A model generated the notes under the pieces. That model was not told the origin of the DNA and did no database searches. It saw only the letters and a program-made list of their open reading frames with translations. From contig CAIIXF020000003.1 in assembly GCA_903813345.2 (NCBI GenBank), positions 33,100,159 to 33,164,158 on the forward strand: a stretch of 64,000 nt of DNA. Reading direction: 5' to 3'. Shown here piece after piece: positions 49,030-58,759 of this stretch (positions are counted from its first letter, which is position 1; each line of letters opens with the position of its first letter). The stretch is from Owenia fusiformis. Taxonomy: Eukaryota; Annelida; Polychaeta; Sabellida; Oweniidae. The position numbers and the translations under genes were made by a program.

Positions 49030-49220
49030 CGTTTTTTAATTTCTGAATATGATTTTGAAAAGTGAAACTGTCATCATCAGACATTGCATCATTTTTAATG
49101 TTCCCTTTTTTACGGTTTTTCAAAATGGCTAATTCATATTTTGGTTGGCGAAAATTTTTTTGGAAGATTTAGCCACAATGGCTAACAAGTTTTTTCAACT
49201 ATCGTGATCTCTGAATAATT

Positions 49221-50930
49221 TCTAAATAAATAAATCCATTAATATTTACTAACTACATATATCTTTGTTTACCACATATTTGTTTGTCTGTGTTTGAACA
49301 ATAAGTGACTAAAATCTTATAGTTTATGATCATGACTTATGTAACTGTGAAATTATTTTTCATGATTTTTTATGTTATGTTGAAATGGCCAAGTAGGGGA
49401 ACGTCAAAATTTCTTCACTGTAGTGTGTTTCAAATTCACCGATTGATCCCAGGTTTACAGTCGTGATATCTTCATTGAAAACATAAAGTTTGCATCATCA
49501 ATTTGATCCCTTTTTAGAATCTATGTTTCTTTTAATTTGCAGGTAACATTGCGGGATCTCATCTCCTATGACGTACTGGACGTTTTTGCAATTAGTTGAT
49601 GGTGCCTATTACAAAAAATCTCACGATGGTTTGATTTTTAATATGATATACCAACCGAAAGAGCTATTTTCCTGAATTAAAAAATTAACGTATATGAAGT
49701 TTATGTTAATGCTCATAAGTATATCAAAATTAATGAACAATAATCCACTCCATTTAAATTAATCTGTGAAAAGAAGGAAATCGCAGGAATTACGTTGAGA
49801 GGGTTAAACTGGAGAGATACGTAATTAAATCTCCCAGACATTTCATATTACAAAACAGAATTCTAATTAGAGAGAGAAAAAACATACCTACACAGGAGTA
49901 AAGTTACGTTAACTGTTAAACTATCACTGTGTGATTCAGCAAATCAATTAGATTTCTATTGCAATTTTTAAGCTCTGTACACCAGGTGATTCCAGTCTAC
50001 TAATCACATTTAATCAGATCTAGCAAACTTGTGATGTTTCCATTCCTTGCATAAACTTTACTTGTTTTGATATATAAAATTAAGTGAATCACAAATTCCA
50101 TAAACTACAATGATACCAAAGAAACGAAACAAGATCTAATTAAGATTTAAGCATTTAACACAAGCAAAAGACAAAATGCTCAAAAGATCAAAAACCAAGA
50201 CAAGATAAATAAAAGTAATATCTAAGAACTAAGAAACGAATGCAAGATAACTCCACTAATTCTGAGCAGATTTAGTAGTCTTTATATGAAGTTGGCATTT
50301 TGAAAAGTAAAAACTAGTAATTAGAGCAACTCTGGGATAACATAAACCAGACCTGATCCATGGAGACCAGAGAAGTGGCTTGCATTCACATATCCTTTCA
50401 AGTCACAGCTAGAAATCTCACTGACTACCCTTTCAGGTTAACAGCTTTCAAATAGTATTTCATCTACACTCTGACAAAGAGATAATCCTGTGATTTAGCC
50501 TTAACCAATCATATTATGTCAATTAAAATCTGGCTACTGAATCGAAGTTACATTCGGAGAATTTTATGCTTTCATAAGTAGCTGAATATATTTCACATGA
50601 AAGGTCATGGCAGCTCATTTTGGAGTCATTAAGATCATATTTGCATCAAGACTGTTTATTTGCTTGTCCTATTTAGCGAGTAGTAGTTATTACTCTGGTT
50701 CTCAGGGTACAGAACATATTAAAATCGAACACAATATTTTTTGAATTTGATTGTTAAGGTGAGAGACAGCAATTAGAAACAATGCAACATAAATTAACAT
50801 GTTTCACCCAAGTATATATCTATAAGTAGAAGTGGGCAATTCAATAGTACCACAAATGCAAAATCAGAATTTGACATGAGAAACCAATTCACTCAGAAGT
50901 CATTGTGAAACACATTCAGTCTGAATATGG
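49221..50930. other. AT-rich DNA, no gene seen
   Basis: No recognisable features. Confidence 0.4.
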
Positions 50931-50931
50931 T

Positions 50932-51182
50932 TACAGAAGTGTAACAATGTGTTATAGAATTGTAACAATATGTTATAGAATTATAACAATATGTTATAGA
51001 ATTGTGACAATATGTTATAGAATTGTAACAATATGTTGTAACAATTTGTTATAGAATTGTAACAATATGTTACAGAATTGTAACAATATGTTATAGAATT
51101 GTAACAATATGTTATAGAATTGTAACAATATGTTATAGAATTGTAACAATATGTTATAGAATTGTAACAATATGTTACAGAT
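50932..51182. repeat. 21-bp minisatellite (AACAATATGTTATAGAATTG)
   Basis: About 12 units, one shortened. Because 21 is a multiple of three, the minus strand reads open as an (N/K)-ILLQFY repeat of about 87 codons. Confidence 0.95.
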
Positions 51183-51955
51183 ACCGAATGCTGTTACCAA
51201 CCATCTATGACAGTCACAGAATCGGGGGCTAAAACAATATGTTCCTATTTTAAGGTGACCTAATAAGCCATTGCACAAAAGATTACAATAAATTCAACAT
51301 AAAAACAATAAATTCATAAATCCCTAAGCCAAAAATAAAGAGAAAGGCAATTAGCTCTAGAGAGGCAATGCTATCAGAGGAGTTTGGTTCACTGATCAAG
51401 AGATATAGATACACTTTAATACAAGTCGCCAATATTACCCAATCACACAAATAAACCAGTAATAAACCAAGAGGTTCCCCATATCAGATGCTATCATTAG
51501 GAACATATTTCTTTTTGATTTCCTATATTTCGGATAAAAAATGAGCTACTTTCTAATTAGGGTTACTTCTTACAAGTAACACTTATAGCATAAAGCTTGG
51601 AATTGCTCTTCTGAAATTCCATCAGTTAATAGGGTTAACTAGTCGAGATAATGTTAAAAAATTCTTCGAGTCATTCCATCAGTCTTTGATCTCGCACAAT
51701 CTTGTCAGAACTTATTGATAAATGTAGTCATTAAGAAGGCGAAAAAATTAACGAAAAATATTCATTTAGCGAACGCAATGTAAAGTCAAATTATGAGTGA
51801 TCACATAGGGGAATAGACTAGTCCCTCGTATAATATTGATGCAAATTAAAAATGAAAACATTCATCACTGGGTCGTCATACGCCGATCGATATTGAGATT
51901 TGGAAGACAATCTTATCATTAGCCTAGCGCCTGACCTAGCATATATCAGTTAAGT
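51183..51955. other. AT-rich DNA, no gene seen
   Basis: No recognisable features. Confidence 0.4.
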
Positions 51956-51956
51956 G

Positions 51957-54932
51957 TAGGGTGTTAGGGTCAATAGCCATAAATAAGGGATATTGGTATA
52001 TATAAGGGTCAATATCTTTGTGTGTTAGGATTTTTATATTAGAGTTGACATTTGTGTACAAGGAGTGGTATATTGGGGTCAATATGATAAGGAGTGGTAT
52101 ATTGGGGTCAATATATATAAGGAGTGGTATATTGGGGTTAATATATGTATATAAGGAGTGGTATATTGGGGTCAATATCTGTATATAAGGAGTGGTATAT
52201 TGGGGTCAATATATATAAGGAGTAGTATATTGGGGTCAATATCTATAAGGAGTAGTATATTGGGGTCAATATCTGTATATAAGGAATGGTATATTGGGGT
52301 CAATATCTGTATATAAGGAGTGGTATATTGGGGTCAATATATATAAGGAGTGGTATATTGGGGTCAATATAAATAAGGAGTGGTATATTTAGGTCAATAT
52401 ATATAAGGAGTAGTATATTTGGGTCAATATCTGTATATAAGGCGTGGAATATTGGGGTCAATATCTGTATATAAGGAGTGATATATTGGGGTCAATATCT
52501 GTATATAAGGAGTGATATATTAGGGTCAATATATATAAGGAGTGGTATATTGAGGTCAATATATATAAGGAGTGGTATATTGGGGTCAATATAATAAGGA
52601 GTGGTATATCGGGGTCAATATCTGTAAGGAGTGGTATATTAGGGTCAATATATATAAGGAGTGGTATATTGGGGTCAATATCTATATATAAGGAGTGGTA
52701 TATTGGGGTCAATATAATAAGGAGTGGTATATTGGGGTCAATATCTATATATAAGGAGTGGTATATTGGGGTCAATATATATAAGGAGTGGTATATTGGG
52801 GTCAATATATATAAGGAGTGGTATATTGGGGTCAATATCTGCATATAAGGAGTGGTATATTGGGGTCATTATTATATATATAAGGAGTGGTATATTGGGG
52901 TCAATATCTATGTATAAGGAGTGGTTCATTAGCAGGGGTTTCATTAGCAGAAGGCAGCAAGCGATTTTCACCGGTTGTTTTCACAAAATTGCCTGTTTTT
53001 TTAGGGACTTTTCAACTTCTCAATGTTAAATTTATGATTTCCATTAATTTTGCCTGTTGTTTTCATTTATTTGGGCTGTTGTGAGAAATTCTTGTGAAAC
53101 CCCTGATAAGGGTCAATATATATATAAGTGTATATTGGGGTAAATATATATAAGGAGTGGTGTATTAGGGTGAATAGTATATAAGGAGTGGTGTATTAGG
53201 GTCAATATAAATAAGGAGTGGTGTATTAGGGTCAATATATATAAAGAGTGGTATATTGGGGTCAATACATATAAGGGGTGGTGTATTAGGGTCAATATAT
53301 ATAAGGAGTGGTATATTGGGGTCAATATATATAAGGAGTGGTATATTAGGATCAATATATACAAGGAGTGGTATTTTGGGGTCAATATATATAAGGAGTA
53401 GTATATCGGGGTCAATATCTATATATAAGGAGTGGTATATTGGGGTCAATATAAATAAGGAGTGGTGTATTAGGGTCAATATATATAAGGAGTGGTATAT
53501 TGGGGTCAATATATATAAGGAGTGGTATATTAGGATCAATATATACAAGGAGTGGTATTTTGGGGTCAATATATATAAGGAGTAGTATATCGGGGTCAAT
53601 ATCTATATATAAGGAGTGGTATATTGGGGTCAATATAAATAAGGAGTGGTGTATTAGGGTCAATATAAATAAGGAGTGGTATATTGGGGTCAATATATAT
53701 AAGGAGTGGTGTATTAGGGTCAATATATATAAGGAGTGGTATATTGGGGTCAATATAAATAAGGAGTGGTATATTGGGGTCAATATATATAAGGAATGGT
53801 ATATTGGAGTCAATATATATAAGGAGTGGTATATTGGGGTCAATATAAATAAGGAGTGGTATATTGGGGTCAATATATATAAGGAGTGGTATATTGGGGT
53901 CAATATAAATAAGGAGTGGTATATTGGGGTCAATATATATAAGGAGTGGTATATTTGGGTCAATATAAATAAGGAGTGGTATATTGGGGTCAATATATAT
54001 AAGGAGTGGTATATTGGGGTCAATATAAATAAGGAGTGGTATATTGGGGTCAATATATATAAGGAGTGGTATATTGGGGTCAATATAAATAAGGAGTGGT
54101 ATATTGGGGTCAATATATATAAGGAGTGGTATATTGGGGTCAATATAAATAAGGAGTGGTATATTGGGGTCAATATAAATAAGGAGTGGAATATTAGGGT
54201 CAATATATATAAGGAGTGGTGTATTAGGGTCAATATATATAAGGAGTTGTATATTGGGGTCAATATAAATAAGGAGTGGAATATTGGGGTCAATATATAT
54301 AAGGAGTGGTATATTAGGGTCAATATATATAAGGAGTGGTATATTGGGGTCAATATATATAAAGAGTGGTATATTGGGGTCAATATATATAAGGAGTGGT
54401 GTATTAGGGTCAATATATAAGGAGTTGTATATTGGGGTCAATATAAATAAGGAGTGGTATATTGGGGTCAATATATATAAGGAGTGGTATATTAGGGTCA
54501 ATATATATAAGGAGTGGTATATTGGGGTCAATATATATAAGGAGTGGTATATTAGGGTCAATATATATAAGGAGTGGTATATTGGGGTCAATATCTGTAT
54601 ATAAGGAGTGGTATATTGGAGTCATATATATAAGGAGTGGTATATTGGGGTCAATATATATAAGTAGTGGTATATTAGGGTCAATATACATAAGGAGTGG
54701 TATATTGGGGTTAATATATATAAGGAGTGGTATATTGGGGTCAATATAAATAAGGAGTGGTATATTGGGGTCAATATATATATGGAGTGGTATATTGGGG
54801 TTAATATATATAAGGAGTGGTATATTGGGGTTAATATATATAAGGAGTGGTATAGTGGGGTCAATATATATAAGGAGTGGTATATCAGGATCAATATCTA
54901 CATATAAGGAGTGATATATTGGGGTCAATATA
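51957..54932. repeat. 30-bp satellite array (GGAGTGGTATATTGGGGTCA), about 2.8 kb
   Basis: About 90 units of mainly 30 bp (AAGGAGTGGTATATTGGGGT + CAATATATAT). Length variants of 28 and 34 bp (CAATATCTGTATAT) dominate before 52.9 kb. From 53.7 to 54.2 kb a 60-bp dimer (CAATATAAAT / CAATATATAT) is nearly uniform. A block of about 184 bp is directly repeated (marker ACAAGGAGTGGTATTTTGGG at 53361 and 53545). All six frames are long and open because the unit is a multiple of three without stops; these are not genes. A stray piece remains at 55060-55103. Confidence 0.97.
52933..53105. mobile_element. 173-bp MITE inserted in the satellite (CAGGGGTTTCA ends)
   Basis: Perfect 11-bp inverted ends at 52933-52943 and 53095-53105 interrupt the 30-bp array. 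The interior shows no satellite similarity. No clear target duplication. The CAGGGG terminus would suit a hAT-type MITE. Confidence 0.7.
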
Positions 54933-55059
54933 GCTAAGCACATGTACGCCTACAAAGAAATAGCCAATCAAGGAATTTTGTGAAAAAAGATATTGTAAAA
55001 TTGTGACAATGACAATTTTTTAAAAAGTATCATCAACTTGCATCTGTCTTTTGTTGTAG
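54933..55059. other. Non-satellite segment near the array edge
   Basis: About 125 bp unrelated to the 30-bp unit separates the array from one last pair of units at 55060-55103. It is an insertion or a rearrangement junction; no TIR was found. Confidence 0.5.
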
Positions 55060-55104
55060 TGGTCAATATATATTTAAGAAGTGGTATATTGGGGTCAATA
55101 TCGT

Positions 55105-55790
55105 ATACTTGTTGTAGATACTTGACGTAAATCAAATAGAATTCTAGAGGGAAGAGAGGGGGTCATCTCATGTATGATATCATAATTTATGACAATATAA
55201 CAATGCTGACTTGATCCCTAAAACTGAACAGAAATATTAAAGAAAGGCAATCAAAGGACCTAGGAAGCAATAAAATTCTAGAAATCTATTACTCTGTCTC
55301 AAGAAAATTATAAATATCTTTTAGAAACACAGCAATTACTGCATTGCATAGATCTTAAGAATATAAAACTGCTAAAAAAGCAACTCTACAGGAGGTCACC
55401 ATAAAACATTGTAACACTTGATCCGTGAAATAATAGCCACAATACCATCACACCGATACTCCCGATTGAATAATTTAATATTCCTATACAGCTTCCCTGG
55501 CCTAGTAAACTAATTACCAGCCCCTGAATGTGTATAATTAGAGATCCATAATACAATTGATATGTCAAGAAAAAATGAAGAAACGTTTCTTAATTATTTT
55601 CATTTGTCATGAGTTTAACACAAGGGAATTATAGCTTCATTGCTTAATCCCAAGAAGAAATGTCGTCTAATCATGGAGGATAATATTGTCTAATGTCAAA
55701 TTGCTTTCCCTTGGAAAATACTTCCACAGTTTAATCTTAATGTTTTAATCGTTTATGATATTTTTGAAACATATGTATATTTACAGTAGA
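55105..55790. other. AT-rich DNA, no gene seen
   Basis: No recognisable features. Confidence 0.4.
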
Positions 55791-55791
55791 A

Positions 55792-55976
55792 CTTGTCAAA
55801 GTGAACGCTGCTAGGACCGAATAAAGTGTTCACATTGAGAGGTGTTCACTTAAAGAGGCTCTAACTATATAGGACTCATTTGACATTTAAAATACATAAG
55901 TAAAAAATGTATTCATACTTTAAAGTATTTACATTAAAAAGCTGTTCACTGTGTTTATTTTCATAGGTTTTACTGT
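55792..55976. mobile_element. TACAGTAAAACCTG-family MITE, both ends present
   Basis: TACAGTAGAACTTGTC at the left and ATAGGTTTTACTGTA at the right; interior GTTCACATTGAGAGGTGTTC. Confidence 0.65.
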
Positions 55977-56004
55977 ATGTGAAAGAAGGTGTAGAAAGTG
56001 CTGG

Positions 56005-56160
56005 ATCAAAGATTTCCAGGAGTAGGGGGATTCTTAAGACAATTTTGGCAAAAAATCACTGAAAAATGCTTAAAATGGTGAAAACTGCATTCTTTTTCAA
56101 TACTACTAGACCAGCGGGGTTGGGTTCAGTTGACCCCCAGTCCCCTAGCTATGACCCTGT
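56005..56160. mobile_element. GTAGCCAG-family MITE, diverged copy
   Basis: Interior CACTGAAAAATGCTTAAAAT and GTGAAAACTGCATTC match the copies at 18905 and 44051; the right end CCCCTAGCTATGACCC is degraded. Confidence 0.5.
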
Positions 56161-56836
56161 CTACTAGCCCCTAAGCTTCAGGATACACTCTGAAATCCAC
56201 GAGAATAAAGATAAAAAGATATGTATACGTACGTATATCACTGTGGCTAGTCGATCTATGTGGATGCAGTCAGGCACATGTAATGTTTCGTGAGTACCCG
56301 CCTCTGTACTTTTCAATGGAAGAATTTTGCACTTCTGTTTAAATAATCTATATTTACTCATCCGTGTATATCATACTTCATTGATTTACAAAACCAAAGC
56401 TACGCTATAAACACACATTCTCTGATATTTTTACGGAGAATAGATAACTCTAACGAGTTCACTCGACCAGTTTTATCATCTCACTCATAGCTGTGAGAAG
56501 GTATGTATAATTTGCCATAGGTTTACCTTGTAATGGGGAATAAAAAATTCAAGTAATATAATTATTTCACATACACAAATATATCTGTGTGAAGTAGAAT
56601 ACAAATACAATGCGTTCTATAATATTTTTGGAGTTATGGTATGAAATATCAGCTTTAAAAAAGCAATTTAATTATGATGTATCATGTGGATTAGTAGACG
56701 TTCTGATTGGATTCATTGAACAGACTGGCTAGGTTTCAATTGAATCAGTTTGAATGTGTGTATTTTTAATATTTTAATCCACAGTGTCTTAAAACAATAA
56801 TAATGCTATATTCGTAATTGGAAAAATTCCACTTAC

Positions 56837-56999
56837 CACGATTTCAAAAAATTGTAAATAGATAATACTATTCTTGAATGATGGTCATTTGTTTCAAGGA
56901 ATCTAGAGGCTCGTTCAGCTGAGCTGACAAAATCATCAAGATTTACGGATGGTCCATCTGTTGGCTGCTCATTGTCACCTTCAAGGAATGTTAATGGCT
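56837..56999 (-). CDS. Candidate internal exon of an unrecognised gene
   Basis: A 163-nt minus-strand segment has an acceptor (ACCAGTTTCAG, AG at 57000-57001) and a strong donor (TCGTG|GTAAGTGG, GT at 56835-56836). It is open throughout, contributing two bases, 53 codons and two bases. The peptide (PLTFLEGDNEQPTDGPSVNL, then DDFVSSAERASRFLETNDHH and SRIVLSIYNFLKS) is acidic and polar, unlike chance frames here, which are rich in I, N, Y and K. Its phases fit 57484-57632 upstream and 42349-42518 downstream. No domain is recognised. An open run of this length is not rare by itself; the argument rests on splice sites, phase and composition. The coding could belong to the surrounding inverted-repeat unit. 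Confidence 0.4.
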
Positions 57000-57483
57000 C
57001 TGAAACTGGTAGCCTTGCCCAAGTCGGTATTTATTTACCTATCTGATCTTGAATTATTACCACCTTGTACAATCCAATGTATCATCGCTGATATTATGCT
57101 AAGTTATTCAGCGGTTCCGAGATTCCCATAATACCTAGGCTACCTAAGGGTATCGCAAAACCATATTGATTGACAATATGGACATGGACACAACGTGTGA
57201 CTTCAGGCTGATTGACTAATCAAAACGTTATCAGGTTGACCTGCATAAAAAAAGCAAACTACCCGTCTAGGACTTGAAATTCAATGATCTGATCGAGTGT
57301 TTCTTGAGCGTTACAATATATTATGTTATTAAATGTACATTGGAATGTAAGCAGTCATTAATACTCGTCTAAATGAAATCATGCAATTCAATGTTGATTC
57401 AAAATAAAAACTGAATTCGCGATGGAAATGCACGAAGACCTAGTCCGGCAATGTAGGGCCGTCGTTGATTTGTCAAATTTTAC

Positions 57484-57632
57484 CACAAAAACATTGGGTC
57501 GGTAAAGCACATGGCTTTCTCTTGGGTACAAGGCGGTCATAATAGAAATCAAGATAAGTAAAATAGACCAACTTTGGCAAGGCTATGAAACTTGATTTGT
57601 GGGTATTCCAGTGGGTCGATGGGTCTTTTGCT
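57484..57632 (-). CDS. Possible upstream exon of the same gene
   Basis: A 149-nt minus-strand segment, open throughout (one base, 49 codons, one base), lies between an acceptor-like AAATTCAG and a weaker donor TTGTG|GTAAAATT. The peptide includes DPSTHWNTHKSSF and VPKRKPCALPTQCFC. The one leftover base fits the phase of the exon at 56837-56999, with a 484-bp intron between them. Support is weak. Confidence 0.2.
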
Positions 57633-57742
57633 CTGAATTTACTTCATTAGCGTACCTAATTTCAACATTTTCATTGTCATCATTACATGTTATGGACCCG
57701 TTTTTCAAATTAACAGTATCAACGATAAAAGCATAGTTTTTG

Positions 57743-58757
57743 GCTCACACAGTGAGACTATGGGATCGACCAGGCGTCCGTCCGTTGGTCTGTCCGTCCG
57801 TCCGTTGGTCCGTCCGTCTGTCAACATTAGCTGCAAAAATTAAAACTGCTATTCGGATTGAGTTATTTCCATATTCATTTTATGCATATCCATAATGTCT
57901 TTTTGACCTATCATCGCCATTTCCCAAGTTGGCCCGGTTTCCGAGAAATTGCTGATTTTTAAATTTCGAGAAAAATCGATCTGATGATAGCCTTATAGAA
58001 AGTCAAGAGAAGTTAAGAAAAGATTGACAAAATACCAGTCCAGTCCATTTCCAGGTCCAAGTCCAGGTCCAGGTCCAAGTCAAGGTCCAGTTCAGGTCCA
58101 AGTCCAGATCTGGGTGTAATCAGGTTTAAACCAGGTCAAAGGTCAAGAACTAGGTCAAATCCAGTACTTTGTCATTTTTTCAATTTTCTCAGTCGTCCTT
58201 TAATGTTTTTGCTCCGTTTTTTTAATCATGTTAATCAGGCAAGTTGTTTTTGATCACTCTTACCGTTTTTGAGATATGGCATCCGAAAAGTAGGTCACAA
58301 TAAAAAGTTCTTGGAATTCAATGTATAAGTTATGAAATTTGTGTAAAATTGTCCAAGAAATCCGAATCTGCAAACCAGATTTTGATCCGACTTCCGGTTC
58401 GGAAGTTATGGCATTTTTAAATCTCAAAAATCGCTAGTTTTGGTATCCCATGTTAAGTCAATGGGGCTTGAGAAAATTATCAATTGTAACAACACAACAC
58501 TAGATACAGCTTGGATGCAGCCAACTTAATAAGAATCTGCAATAGAAGCCGTCCCTCAAAATCTACTTTCCTTCAAAATTTGAACACTAAAAGGCCTAGG
58601 TCAAAATCTAGGTCAAATTCATAGTTTTTCTTTTGACTACAACAAATCATATCTGAACCAACAACAAAGGACTCATCTTTAATTGATTTCATATTTACCA
58701 ATACTTTTGTTTGTAAATCAGGATATACTTCCTCTGTAGGCTCTACACTGTGTGAGC
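57743..58757 (+). mobile_element. 1-kb TIR element with (GTCC)n and CCAGGTCCAAGT repeats
   Basis: Perfect 12-bp ends GCTCACACAGTG (57743-57754) and CACTGTGTGAGC (58746-58757). A GTCCGTCC microsatellite (57776-57818) lies beside the left end and a 12-bp CCAGGTCCAAGT array at 58048-58115. Non-coding. The layout (tetranucleotide run near one end, imperfect unit repeats) resembles the A elements. Confidence 0.6.
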
Positions 58758-58759
58758 AC

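Larger units (their letters stand above)
48447..49213 (+). mobile_element. 767-bp hAT-like TIR element with a 7-bp flanking repeat
   Basis: CAGAGATCACGGTAG at 48447 and CTATCGTGATCTCTG ending at 49213 are inverted repeats with one difference. AATAATT lies directly outside both ends (48440-48446, 49214-49220). CAGAG ends suit hAT elements, whose duplication is usually 8 bp; only 7 bp match here. Subterminal GGCGAA motifs occur in opposite orientation at both ends. The centre holds what looks like part of a different hAT element, including a BED-finger frame. Confidence 0.65.

Noticed and set aside
53412-54591. Long open frames (over 300 codons) on both strands
   Set aside because: They are translations of a 30-bp satellite without stop codons; the frames overlap in all phases and carry no non-repeat sequence.
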